Source of the DNA: Kalaharituber pfeilii
Lineage: Eukaryota; Ascomycota; Pezizomycetes; Pezizales; Pezizaceae
Assembly (NCBI GenBank): GCA_015179045.1
Contig: WHUZ01000106.1
Coordinates: forward strand, 124,001 to 188,000
Length of the DNA stretch: 64,000 nt
Direction of reading: 5' to 3'
Under the pieces are notes generated by a model. That model worked only from the letters and a program-made list of their open reading frames with translations, did not search any database and was not told the DNA's origin. A program made the translations under genes and the position numbers. This document shows positions 52,758 to 63,003 of the stretch, piece by piece. Position 1 is the stretch's first letter; each line of letters opens with the position of its first letter.

Positions 52758-53396
52758 TCCTAGAGTTTGATTCGCTCTCTCCTCTCTCATCTCCGTACTC
52801 CTTAGAAAACAACGCCGCAGCCCCATCACGATAGCAGCCCCCTCCGCTTTCTATTCCGGCGAAACACACCTTGCAAACCCGCAAACACGCAGCATCTCGC
52901 CTTCACAGCGTCCCCCCTTCGCAGCAACTGCCTTCCCCTCCTAGCTCTCAGCAGCTCCTCAGGTACGCCACGCAATACCCCCCTCACAGTCTCCCCCCCG
53001 CAGCAAGAGCATCTCACTCAAACTTTTTTACAGAACTCCTCGTCGCGCACTGAATTTACGCGCACTGAATTTACGCGTGGCTAACTCACACGTCGCCGAA
53101 CTCATACGCTGCCGAACTCATACGCCGCAGAAGAACTCATACGCCGCAGAACTCGCGCTGATTTTACGCGTGCTGAATTCCTGAGGTGTACTCACACCTA
53201 ACTCACCTACTGGACTCTCCAGCCGACTTGCCAGCCTAATGCCTTCACATTGTCACTGGCTTGTTGCTTTTTCACTTCTCCTTTCCCTTTTTGCTAGACT
53301 ATTCACTGTGTAAAACATTCTGTGCGTAGTGCCTGAATTTTTACAAAGTTAGCACCTTAATTATTTGTGCGTAACGCCTAATAATTTTGGTGGAAA

Positions 53397-55016
53397 ATGT
53401 CGGAAGCGGAAGGAAAAAGGAGATTTGAGAGAGTTCGAGAGGTGAATGCTGAGGTGGAGGCAAGAATGCCCATTAGGAAGCCGGGGGAGTATGCTGAAGT
53501 CTTCCATAGGCATATCCGGAGCGTGGTGAATTCGTTTAATAAGCTTCCAATTATTTCAACTACCGTTTCCTTTCAAGCTTTAATGGCTGATCAAAACAAA
53601 AAAATTAATCGCTCTGATGTAGAGCACGATCAACTTTTTGAACAGGCCACGTTAACGGAAGTGAGTGGAAGGTGGATGTCTTCGGAAGGTAGTGAATTAC
53701 TGGTTTTTTGGAAGGGGGGATTAAATGTAAGTATGGGTTTTTTTTTTTTTTTTTGGGTTATATAACAGGCTATGACCCTATGGCAAAAATCTATATACCT
53801 GATCCGGCTGCCCTCTACGTCCTCCTGCTTTCACTCCGGTTACCCGCCGGCTGCCCTCCACGTCCTCCTGCTTTCACCCTGGTTACCCTCCGGCCACCCT
53901 CCACGTCCTCCTGCTTTCACTCCGGTTGCCCTCCGGCTGCCCTCCGCGTCCTCCTACTTTCACCCCGGTTACCCTCCGGCTACCCTCCACGTCCTCCTGC
54001 TTTCACTCCGGTTGCCCTCCGGCTACCCTCCGCGTCCTCCTACTTTCACTCCGGTTACCCTCCGGCTGCCCTCCACGTCCTCCTACTTTCACTCCGGTTA
54101 CCCTCCGGCTACCCTCCACGTCCTCCTACTTTCACTCCGGTTTCCCTCCGGCTACCCTCCACGTCCTCTTACTTTCACTCTGGTTACCCTCCGGTTACCC
54201 TCCACGTCCTCCTACTCCCCCGGAGGGTAGCCGGCTACCCTCCGGTCACCCTCTACGTCCTCCTACTCCCACTCCTCGTTTTATTTTATTTGCTGTTGCG
54301 TATATATACTAACTTAAAAAATATAGTATCCCATTGGAAAATCGGCAGGTATTCAAATGCAAAAAGATACTGTTACAGCCATTGATTCCTTAGAAGAGGA
54401 ATATTCACCACCTCCTCCAGGGAAAGAGGATTGCCGTTACTCTAAAGTGGCTTTACTTTGTCAAAGACACTCTACTTTTGGAGTATATCACTTGGCATAT
54501 TGGATGCAGAAAGGACATACTTTTACTCCACCTACTTTATCTAGGCATATTGGATCTGCCGGCTACAAGCAGCGGGCTGTAGGTGCTTTCTTTAATAATA
54601 TTTCTCAATTAATTCAAGTTATTGGAATGCTTTTTTTCGTTATTGATCCTGATTGTTATTTACGTTATTCGAGGCTTTTTCAGGAAGATTGTTCTAATAA
54701 TGTACCATGTTCTTTACTGAACACTTCTCGTCGTGCCTGTTTTTGTGGACTTGCTTTATTGCGGAATACTCAAGTTGAAGCTCACAAAGACTATAATGAT
54801 ACTCCTGATGGTTGGGTGGCTATGTGTTGTTGGGGAAACTTTACTGGGGGAGAGTTAGTTTTACCTGATTTAGGGATGAAGTTAAAGTTTCAGCAAGGGG
54901 ATGTTATTCTTTTTCGTTCTCGTTTACTGGAGCATTTTGTTGCGGACTTTGATGGTGCTCGTTCCAGTATTGTTTTTTTTTCACATGAGAAGATTTTAAA
55001 TAAAACTTGGCTTTAA
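53397..55016 (+). CDS. TET/JBP-like 2OG-Fe(II) dioxygenase (339 aa)
   Basis: Two exons, 53397-53726 and 54327-55016, both phase 0; donor GTAAGT, branch site ACTAAC at about 54309, acceptor ATATAG. The C-terminal half has the double-stranded beta-helix signature: H263 and D265 in AHKDYND, WGNFTGGELVLPDLG, GDVILFRSRLLEHF with distal H313, and R322 in GARSSIVFFSHE for 2-oxoglutarate. This arrangement resembles the fungal TET/JBP-type oxygenases that oxidise methylated bases in DNA or RNA; substrate is inferred, and other 2OG oxygenases are possible. Residues 1-110 match nothing I know. The 600-bp intron is mostly minisatellite. All four key residues are present, so it could be active. Confidence 0.75.
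53812..54225. repeat. 43-bp minisatellite inside the dioxygenase intron
   Basis: About 9-10 units of CTCCACGTCCTCCTGCTTTC, ACTCCGGTTACCCTCCGGCT. It fills most of intron 53727-54326. Pyrimidine-rich on the coding strand, so it keeps frames open (Pro/Ser-rich) without being coding. Confidence 0.9.
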
Positions 55017-55162
55017 ACTCGATTAATCTTTGTCCGGCATCTCCCTGAGATGGACTGTAATGCCCCGGTTCCATATGACTAAACTCTAGTGGAACCGGAG
55101 CAATCTGTTTTGATTTTTTGGGATTTTTTTTGTGGCTTAATATATTAACTGTAGAACATTTA

Positions 55163-55945
55163 TGTCACGCGCGGCGGCGGGTGGCGGCGGGTGCTGCCTG
55201 TCACCGATCACGATCAGTTACCCTGAACTGTTTTAAGACGATCGGTTACCCTGAACTGTTTTAAGACGATCGGTTACCCTGAACTGTTTTAAGACGATCG
55301 GTTACCCTGAACTGTTTTAAGGTCCACCGGGTTCAAGGAATCTCATTACTTGCCCACTAGCACAGTTTTGGATAATGACAAGTATACTTTTGGATAAGCA
55401 GCGCTTAAGGGTTATGATTACACTGTTTGGATAACAATAATTGTACTGAAGGCACGGCACTTAAGGAATTACGCTTTTTGGATAACATCGATCATGCTGA
55501 AGACACGGAGCTTAAGGAAGCCTTTCTACATCTCTCTATTTCTGTGTTGCCCTCTCCTGTATTTAAAGACTCCTTTTCCACCCCGTACTCTAGACCCCTC
55601 AAGCAATAAATATATACTCTCCTGGCTATACTTTTTCCTCTATAACTATAAGCAGCGTTCTGCTTAAACCTGTGAGCATTGCGTGGCCCGCCTGACTCGA
55701 TCTGCGACTCCGTCCTGGCTACTAGCTCCCTGAGGCCGGACGTTGGCGGAGATGATGGACTGGGCGGCGGAGGAGACGGAGGATTTATTACACGTTCATT
55801 CTCATTTTATCCGGTTTTATTTGCGAGTTACTATTCAGTTACTGTCTTGCATGTATCTAAACCCTCGCCATAGCCTACAAGGCTGCACGCGAGTAATGCA
55901 ATAAAAAAAAAAAAAAAAAAAAATCCCTAAGGCCGGTCTGTTACA
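55163..55945. repeat. LTR-like unit with 28-bp tandem repeat
   Basis: TGTCACGCGCGG start and GTCTGTTACA end, with TATTTAAAG near 55561 and AATAAATATA near 55606, resembling a solo LTR; no matching flanks. Contains four units of GATCGGTTACCCTGAACTGT plus TTTAAGAC (55217-55322) and the tail-A insert 55740-55923. Confidence 0.45.
55740..55923 (+). mobile_element. LINE-A fragment A8 (184 bp)
   Basis: Flanked by TCCCTGAGGCCGG (55727-55739) and TCCCTAAGGCCGG (55924-55936). GGCGGAGATGATGGACTGGG matches A4 near the ORF2 end; tail A and poly(A) follow. Confidence 0.88.
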
Positions 55946-56025
55946 CTGCTAAGGGATACGGCTGATTCAGGGTAACAGTAGTTTCGCAAGCGCTGAATGG
56001 AAGAGGCTTGACATAATTTTTTTTT

Positions 56026-57485
56026 TTTTTTTTTTTTTATATCAATACTCGCATGCCGCCCAAAGGGCTATGGCGAGATTTTATTAAAAGTGAAAAAAGA
56101 AGTCGAACCCCAAACTATCTACTCCTAACTACATGTAGTGCCCGCGAAACTTCTCCATGATGCGGGTGGCAGTCCCGGTCCCGGTATCTCCTACTTCCGT
56201 CCCCTCTCCGACTCGTACCGGACCGATCTGAGCCAACGTCCCCCGAGCCTCACCCTCTCAACATCCGTCTCCTTTTCCAAGTATACAACCGCCGAGCTGG
56301 TTTTCTTCCCCTCCTCAACCAGCGTGGTCCTCTTCCTCAGCCAGCGAACCCCCGATATCTTTCCCAATTCCTTGTTCGCGGCCTCCAACCATTGTCTGAC
56401 CTTCCCTAGGTCCTTCCGTAGGGCGATCCCGTGTATTACGATGCCGGTTTTTCCTTTGGTGGTGGCATCGGGAGTGGTTGGTGGGGAGGTGGCGGTATTC
56501 CCGGGGCGGGGAGAGGGGCCCTTCTTGGTGGTTGCCATGTGGCGCTTGAAGGCCTCCTCTTGGCTCGGAAGCTTTCCCTTGCCCTTTCTGGTGGTGGAGG
56601 GTTTTGGCGGTGGTGGTGACGGTGGTGCCGGCATCGGTGATGGCGGCGGTGATGTCTGCATCGGTGGTACTCCCGTGGACGCGATCTTCTTGGCCTCCTC
56701 ATCGCTGAGTTGGCGTTTGATCTCGTATGGTTGATTGGGAGCTGGAGTCTTCCCCTTTCTCTTCTTTGTCCGAGCGGGGATGGGGTGTGGGGGTGCCGGA
56801 GGTGTGTCTGCCAGGGGCGTCTCCAACCTCGTGACGGGGCTGGAACCCGGAGTCTGTGGCGGTGGTGGCGATGGTGCCGGGGTTGTGTCTGCCGGAGGCG
56901 TCTCCACCCACGTGAGGGGGCTGAACCCCAATGTCTGTGGTGGTGGCGGTGGCGCCGGAGGCTTGAAGTCTGGGGGAGGCGGGTCCCCCGCTTTCAGGGC
57001 TCTGAAGGTCTGCTGCCCCCCTCTGAGCTCCTGGATTAGTAGTATCGCGTCTTCCGGCACGTCTGCCTGCTGCGCTACGAACTGCCATAATGCCCGGAAA
57101 ATTCTGCTCGATGAAATTTTGGCCGCTCTCAGTCTTGCCGCCATTTCTTCCCATTCCCATTCGTAAGGCGGGGGAAGAGGCGGTGGTGGTGCGGCTCTCT
57201 GTGGCTTCTTCGACATTCTATTGGGCGTCTGGGTCGCTTCTTGGCAGAGACAGGAATGTGGTTGATGTGGTGGCAACGAGGTGTTGAGCTGAGAATTCCT
57301 CGCGATTTAACCCCTCGGGGGAAAACCGCAGTGTTGGGTATTTGGGAAAGAAAATTAGATCAAAGTGCTCAGCTCACCGAGAGCCTTCGATCTATGTAGG
57401 TTTCAGCGGGTAGGACGTTGTGGTTGTGGAGTCGCTTCCAAACGCTCGTCCTGAGGTGGTTGTTTTCCTGTTGAGACATGGATAC
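56026..57485 (-). mobile_element. ORF1-only retroposon HAL-3, apparently full length (1460 bp)
   Basis: Perfect 14-bp target duplication GAGGCTTGACATAA (56012-56025, 57486-57499). On the minus strand: about 270-bp 5' UTR (GACGAGCGTTTGGAAGCGAC, AAACCTACATAGATCGAAGG), one intact frame, 3' UTR with GCGGGCACTACATGTAGTTA, tail A, and 23 A. No endonuclease or RT. It is the reference copy of the family. Confidence 0.92.
56191..57216 (-). CDS. HAL-3 ORF1-like protein (341 aa)
   Basis: Starts MSKKPQRAAPPPPLPPP at 57216; the frame is open 20 codons further up but without an ATG matching the HAL-B start region. Domains: Pro-rich leader, helical segment MAARLRAAKISSSRIFRALW, long Pro/Thr linker with repeated SPLTWVETPPADTTP-like units and basic patches (RTKKRKGKT), then an RRM-like C-terminus IVIHGIALRKDLGKVRQWLE, TSSAVVYLEKETDVERV, GGRWLRSVRYESERGRK. 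By family it should bind retroposon RNA. No zinc knuckle. Intact, so it could be expressed. Confidence 0.82.
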   Translation of the reverse strand: MSKKPQRAAPPPPLPPPYEWEWEEMAARLRAAKISSSRIFRALWQFVAQQADVPEDAILLIQELRGGQQTFRALKAGDPPPPDFKPPAPPPPPQTLGFSPLTWVETPPADTTPAPSPPPPQTPGSSPVTRLETPLADTPPAPPHPIPARTKKRKGKTPAPNQPYEIKRQLSDEEAKKIASTGVPPMQTSPPPSPMPAPPSPPPPKPSTTRKGKGKLPSQEEAFKRHMATTKKGPSPRPGNTATSPPTTPDATTKGKTGIVIHGIALRKDLGKVRQWLEAANKELGKISGVRWLRKRTTLVEEGKKTSSAVVYLEKETDVERVRLGGRWLRSVRYESERGRK

Positions 57486-57879
57486 GAGGCTTGACATAAG
57501 AGGCTTGCAGGAGTTCAACGGTTCCAGTTCAGCGGCAATGGCAGGTTATGGTGAAAGGCAGAGAAGATCAGGTACTGAATAAGATTCATAACCTATCTAC
57601 TATACAATGCCTTAGAGTTAGGGGCTATGCACTTCTGAACCTATATATCTATATCGTTCCATGCGGAACGATTTCCACCAGTGCCTATACCTCTATATCA
57701 TTCTGTACGGAACAGTTTCCTACCTATGCCTATGCCTCTATATCGTTCCGTGTAGAACTGTTTCCTACCTATAGCTATACCTCTATATCAGTCCGTGCGG
57801 AACAGTTTCCCACCTATGCCTATGCCTCTATAACGTTCCGTGCGGAACGGATGGGCCTTGAGCTTAAGCTCAAGGCCTT

Positions 57880-58640
57880 CGGGTCAGAACAGGATCAAGG
57901 CCTTCCGTCCAGAGCAGGCTCAAGGCCTTCCGTCCAGAGCAGGCTCAAGGCCTTCCGTCCAGAGCAGGCTCAAGGCCTTCCGTCCAGAGCAGGCTCAAGG
58001 CCATCCGTCCAGAGCAGGCTTGTGAAAAGGAGTACAGAGGAATAGGCTCAGAGATGTGTGTATTCGATTCTAATGATCAATCAAGAACGGGGCTTCCAGA
58101 GCCCATATATATACAAAAACTCTATAACACGAAGTTGCATACAAAACCAGTGAACAGAACAGCTAAGTATTTGGACTGCCTAATATGGAATACTCAGTCC
58201 GGAGTGTTTGGGCCATCGCGGATGTTCGGAGTGCTTAGGCCATCGCGGATGTTCGGAGTGCTTAGGCCATCGCGGATGTTCGGAGTGCTTAGGCCATCGC
58301 GGATGTTCGGATGTTTTACACACTCGGACTGTTTCGCTCGGACTGTTTCGCTCGGACTGTTTCGCGTGTGTTCGGCTTATGGTTTCTAACAAGGCTCAAG
58401 GCCTTCCGTCCAGAGCAGGCTCAAGGCCTTCCGTCCAGTCCAGAGCAGGCTCAAGGCCTTCCGTCCAGAGCAGGCTCAAGGCCTTCCGTCCAGAGCAGGC
58501 TCAAGGCCTTCCGTCCAGAGCAGGCTCAAGGCCTTCCGTCCAGAGCAGGCTCAAGGCCTTCCGTCCAGAGCAGGCTCAAGGCCTTCCGTCCAGAGCAGGC
58601 TCAAGGCCTTCCGTCCAGAGCAGGCTCAAGGCCTTCCACC
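57880..58640. repeat. 25-bp minisatellite CAAGGCCTTCCGTCCAGAGC plus AGGCT
   Basis: About six units before and ten after solo LTR-E, most of them identical, so recently amplified. Three units make 75 bp, giving 25-aa peptide repeats in all frames; not a gene. Confidence 0.92.
58021..58391 (-). repeat. Solo LTR-E (371 bp)
   Basis: On the minus strand TGTTAGAAACC start and CTTTTCACA end; perfect 5-bp duplication AGGCT (58016-58020, 58392-58396). Contains four 27-bp units of CATCGCGGATGTTCGGAGTG (58212-58310) and a GTATATATATGG TATA-like motif. The TGTTAG start suits a copia LTR, tentatively. Confidence 0.88.
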
Positions 58641-59060
58641 AGGAAGCAATGCTCCTATGGTTCCACCTATACCTATACCTCTATATCGTTCCATGCAGAA
58701 TGGATAGGCTCGAGGCCTTCCAGCCAGACGAGGCTCAAGTCCTTCTGCCCCGAAGCAATACCCCCCATGGTCCTATCTATACCTATACCTTTATAGCATT
58801 TCGTGTGGAACAGCTGGGTTGATTACAAGCGGCACAAGGTTTTTCTTCACAATTAGGAAAAAAATGCAAAGGCCCGCCGGCTGTCTACCAAGTTCAGCTC
58901 ATTCTAGCTCATCTCATGGTGTCAGATCGGAGCTGTCGTAGGTATGAAACGCAGTTCATTCCACCTGGTCTCACGCCAGTGGGTCGGGGCTGCCACATCT
59001 ATCAAATTCAGCTCATTCTGCATTATCTCGTGGCGTCGAATCGGGCTGGCCGTACATGTC

Positions 59061-59512
59061 AAATTCACCTCATCTCTGGCCGTCAGGCCATACCAGCTCT
59101 ACCAGTCAAATTCTCAGCTCATTGCAGCTCATTTCGTGCCCTTGGGTCGGAACTGCCATACATATCTCATGCCGAAATGGCTGCCGAAATGGCTACTGAG
59201 TTCGCTGCCACAATAGCTGCCGAAATGGCTACCGAAATGCGTACTGAAATGGCTGCTGAAATGGCCGCTGAAATGGCTGCCAAAATACGGTAACCGAAAT
59301 GCATGCTGAAAAGGCTGCTAAAATGGCAGCCGAAATGGCTACTGAAATGCGTGCTGAGATGGCAGCCGAAATGGCTACCGAAATGAATGCTGCAAGGCTG
59401 CTGAAATGGCAGCCGAAATGGCTACCGAAATGCGTGCTGAAATGGCTGCCAAAATGGCTATCGAAATGCATTCTGAAATGGCTGCTAAAATGGCTACCGA
59501 AATGGCTACTAC
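59061..59512. repeat. GAAATGGCTGCC minisatellite
   Basis: From about 59170, units of 12-18 bp (GAAATGGCTGCC, GAAATGGCTACCGAAATGCG) encode (A-E-M-A/T)n in one frame. The same array occurs at 61047-61270 and, reversed, at 14475-14580. Confidence 0.85.
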
Positions 59513-59865
59513 TTTAGGCATGATCCGAGGGGTCAGATGGTTACGAAAAAAGGCAATATTGGAGGAAGAAGGAAAAAAGACGAGCTCCGTCGTAGCCTAC
59601 CTGGAGACAGAAACGAAAGCAGACAAGGTGAAACTCGGAGGACGGTGGCTGAGGACGAGCGTGTACGAGACGGACAGAGGAAGGAAGTAGACAGGCTCGG
59701 TACACGAGGACTTCACACGAGGACCTCTCTCCCGCATCATGTATGGACTCCGCGGGTAACATATGTAGTTAGAAGACATTTTTATTTAAGTTTCTTAATA
59801 TTAAAAACCTCGCCATAGCCCGTAGGGCGGCATGCGAGTAATGAAAAAAAAAAAAAAAAAAAAAA
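59513..59865 (+). mobile_element. ORF1-only retroposon HAL-4 (353 bp)
   Basis: Perfect 12-bp duplication GAAATGGCTACT (59501-59512, 59866-59877). Encodes GVRWLRKKAILEEEGKKTSS, KLGGRWLRTSVYETDRGRK, then 3' UTR, tail A and poly(A). Inserted in the GAAATGGCTGCC array. Confidence 0.9.
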
Positions 59866-59944
59866 GAAATGGCTACTGGAATGGCTAGGGCCTGTCAAAT
59901 TCAGCTTATTCCACTTCATCTTGTACCATCGGGTCGCACCAACT

Positions 59945-60440
59945 ATACATATCAAGTGTATGCTGCCATTGCACTGCAAAGCTGCACTGCCATTGCACTG
60001 CGAAGCTGCGCTGCCATTGCGCTTCAAAAGTGCGGTGCCATTGTGCTTCCAAAGTGTGCTGCCATTGTGCTGTGAAAGTGCGTTGCCATTGCGTCTCATC
60101 ATGCCAAGAAACCATGGAGCAGCTGTAGCTCCATGGTTTCCTGGCACAGGTGCTATACATTTCGTGCTACGGCCGCTCCATGGTTTCTTGGCATAGGTGC
60201 TATACATTTCATGATGTTGAAAGAGACTCGCCATACCTGAGATATTGACCTCATTCTGCCATTCTCGTGTCATCGATTGGGCCCTATGGTACGTGTCAGA
60301 TAATTTCGCGAATGAAAGGGACCCGCCATACATACGAAATTGCACTTATCATGCCACTCTCGTGCCATCCAACGGGCCCTACGGTACGTGTCAGATTCAG
60401 CTCACGTTCACACATCTCACGATGTTGAAAGGGACCCGTC
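59945..60440. repeat. GCCATTGCACTGCAAAGC array and TCAAATTCAGCTCA units
   Basis: About seven units of 21-24 bp (59955-60095), then an inverted pair CCATGGAGCAGCTGTAGCTC-CATGG and about 95-bp units around GTACGTGTCAGAT. No gene. Confidence 0.75.
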
Positions 60441-60479
60441 ATATATATGAAATGCACACATTGTCCTTACGGCCGCCAC

Positions 60480-60775
60480 ACACCAAGCCACGACCGCTGG
60501 GAAGCCACGGCCGCCGGCAAGCCACGACCGCCGGCAAGCCACGACCGCTGGGAAGCCACGACCGCCGGCAAGCCACGACCGCCGGCAAGCCACGACCGCC
60601 GGCAAGCCATGACCGCCTCCCGTCTCCCGTCGGCAAGCTCATAGAACCGGCTAGCTATAGGTAGCTAGCAAGCTGCCAGTATAGCCCGCCTGCCACTATA
60701 GCCCTCCTGCCAGTATTGCCTGCCTACCAGTATGGCCCACCCGCCATTATAGCCCGCCTGCTAGGACCCATATGG
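60480..60775. repeat. 17-bp AAGCCACGACCGCCGGC and GCCCGCCTGCCAGTAT arrays
   Basis: About eight units of the 17-bp repeat to 60620, then degenerate units of about 20 bp to 60775. No gene. Confidence 0.85.
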
Positions 60776-60809
60776 TTCATATGTTCTTGTTATTCTTGTC
60801 AATCCCTAG

Positions 60810-60965
60810 ATCTAATTCAGTACTTGGTCTTCTCTGCCTTTTCACCATAGTCTGGCATCGCCGCTGAACTGGAACCACTGAACTACTACCGGCAAGCTTC
60901 TCCTGTCAAGGCTCTGCCGTTCAGCGCTTGAGAAGCTACTGTTACCCTGAACCGGTCGTATCCGT
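60810..60965. repeat. Right arm of an inverted repeat (partner 55960-56025 plus 57486-57600)
   Basis: Reversed, GGTTCCAGTTCAGCGGCGAT and CAGGGTAACAGTAGCTTCTC match the sequence on both sides of HAL-3 when that element is ignored. The pair brackets about 3.2 kb of minisatellites. Confidence 0.7.
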
Positions 60966-61046
60966 TAGCAGCACCAGCTCGCCGCCGCGTGACAATTGGA
61001 GCTCAGCTTGTGCCCTTGCGTCAGCACAGCCATGTGTATCTAATGG

Positions 61047-61270
61047 TGAAATGGCTGCTGAGTTGGCAGCCGAAATAGCCCCCGAAATGCATGCTGAAAA
61101 GGCTGCTGAAATGGCTACCGAAATGGCTAGCGAAATGCGTACTGCAACCGCTGCCGAAATGGCTGCTGAAATGGCCGCTGAACTGGCAGCCGAAATGGCT
61201 ACCGAAATGCGTGCTGAAAAGGCTGCTGAAATCGCTGCCCAAACGGCTACCGGAATGGCTACCGAGATGG
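61047..61270. repeat. GAAATGGCTGCC minisatellite, second array
   Basis: Mirror of 14475-14580; it ends at the target duplication GATGG of LTR-C2. Confidence 0.85.
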
Positions 61271-63003
61271 TGTAATAAACTGGTCTGGGTGGGGTCGGCG
61301 GGTCGGGATTTCGGGGTCTCAGGGGGTCCAGGGTACCGGAACCGGGTACGGGGCGGGCGGCAGACGATTTCACAGCGGAGGCAGAGGCAGACGCAGAGGC
61401 AGAGGCAGAGGCAGACGCAGAGGCAGAGGCGGTCGGAGCTATGTGATGCCGAGAGGTAGATGTATTGAAAAGCTAAATACACACCTTGGGTAGAATACAA
61501 GTTGGTGCGTGGAGAAGCAAGAGGGAGGAGGGCGGAGGGCCTCTTTTATAGAAAGCCCTCGGTGGCAAATCCAAGCAAACAAACAAACGAGCAAACAAAC
61601 AAACGAAGTACATGGAAAACCAAGGAAACGACTGGAAGTACATGGAAGGCCAAGGAAATGACTGGAAGCGGGTAGAAGCATGAGGAATATCCGGGAATTC
61701 GCATACTGCGGCGGGGATGGGAAGAAAGTGAAGCCGCAGTGGCAAGACGGAGCTTTTCGGGCCCCCGGCGGGGAGCTGGGGTTTAGCCCAATCACGGCAG
61801 TTCACACGGAGCCGGCCACGCCAGCACCGCCGCCACCACCGCCACCACCACCGCCGACGCCACCAACCCAGCCGAAGCGGACGGCGTCTCCACCTATCTC
61901 GACTCGCACGAGGAAGAGGAAGGCACCTCGTGTCGGTCCGTCGCCGGAGAGGACGACACCACCACCGGCACCAAAGCCGGCAGCACCGGCACCGGCACCT
62001 CCCACGGAGACGCCGGCACCGCCTCCACTAACCACACCACCGACACCATCACCACCACCACCAACACCGCCACCACCGCCACCGGCCAAAAGGGGGGGAG
62101 GCAAGGAACGCGTTACCAGAACACCAGAGAGAGCCGATGCCAGAACGGGGGACAGGCACGGCATCGTGGTACACGGCGTTGCATTGCGGAAGGATTTGGG
62201 GAAGGTTAGGGCTTGGCTGGAGGCAGCGAATCCGGAGATGGGAAAGATAGGGGGGATTCGCTGGTTGAGAAAAAAGTCGATCTTGGTGGAGGAGGGGAAA
62301 AAGACGAGTTCGGTGGTCGTGTACCTGGGGAAGGAAATGGGGGAGGAGGGGAAAGTCAGGCTGAGCGGGAGATGGCTTGACGCGGTCCGCTATGAGCCGG
62401 GGAGGGGGAGGTTGTAGGGTCCATATCGGGCTCCACCCGCGCTATTGGAGAGTCCGCGGGCAATACATGTACGTAGAAGTGTAAGGGGTTGTTAGGCTTG
62501 GGGGCGTAGGCTTGGTGTTTTTAGGCGGGCTGTTTCGGGAGGCGTGACTTTAACTTTTTTCCTATGTATTTAGCACACCATCGCCATAGCCCTTAGGGCG
62601 GCACGCGATTAATGAAATAAAAAAAAAAAAAAAAAAAAATGAGGAATATCCGGGAATGAGCTCAGTGATACCTGTTGCTGGTGGATTCCGAGGTCTTCCA
62701 GCAGGTTCTAAGGCTTTGCGGCAGGTTCGACGTCTTTTCGGCAGGTTCTGGGGATCCGAGTTCTTCTACCAGATTCTGGCACGTTCTTCCGGTTCGGGTT
62801 TGTAAGCGATGACTAGAATGCTGGCGGCCATGTTGCTCAAGTGAGCTCACAGGTGTAGGGACATATATGGGAATGCTAGAAGGAGTATACCGAGTTACGA
62901 GGGAGTCAGAGTCAGCTGCACGTGTGCAAATACTGGCATATAGTATGTTGATTGCCAGTATAGGACCGGAGCTGGAGGGTCTTGGGCGAGGGGTCCGATT
63001 ACA
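61271..63003 (-). repeat. Solo LTR-C2 carrying HAL-5
   Basis: TGTAATAAACTGG to GTCCGATTACA with a 5-bp duplication GATGG (61266-61270, 63004-63008), the reverse complement of the C1 target CCATC. Without HAL-5 and one duplication it is about 774 bp, like C1. It is C1's inverted copy, not an independent insertion. The hexanucleotide GAGGCA run is longer here than in C1. Confidence 0.88.
61699..62638 (+). mobile_element. ORF1-only retroposon HAL-5 (940 bp)
   Basis: Perfect 19-bp duplication ATGAGGAATATCCGGGAAT (61680-61698, 62639-62657). Frame 61680-62417 starts with an ATG from the target site (MRNIREFAYCGGDGK), then a Pro/Thr-rich linker, and the domain IVVHGVALRKDLGKVRAWLE, TSSVVVYLGKEMGEEGKVRL, SGRWLDAVRYEPGRGRL. 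3' UTR and tail A follow. 5'-truncated, yet the frame is intact. Confidence 0.9.

Larger units (their letters stand above)
57598..59060. repeat. Repeat block R, copy 2
   Basis: Same order of repeats as 43626-44470: GTTCC...GGAAC palindromic units of about 64 bp (57650-57850), a 25-bp array, then GTTGATTACAAGCGGC and about 95-bp TCAAATTCAGCTCATT units. Expanded here; contains solo LTR-E. Confidence 0.8.

Noticed and set aside
53708..54385. 225-codon Pro/Ser-rich frame
   Set aside because: It lies in the intron minisatellite; splice signals and the phase match of flanking exons support the intron.
57900..58640. CRISPR-like regular repeats (25 bp)
   Set aside because: Units are directly abutting with no spacers, there are no cas genes, and the sequence is eukaryotic.
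59160..59690. AEMATEM repeat protein gene
   Set aside because: The frame is the 12-18-bp GAAATGGCTGCC array continuing into HAL-4; no independent gene signal.
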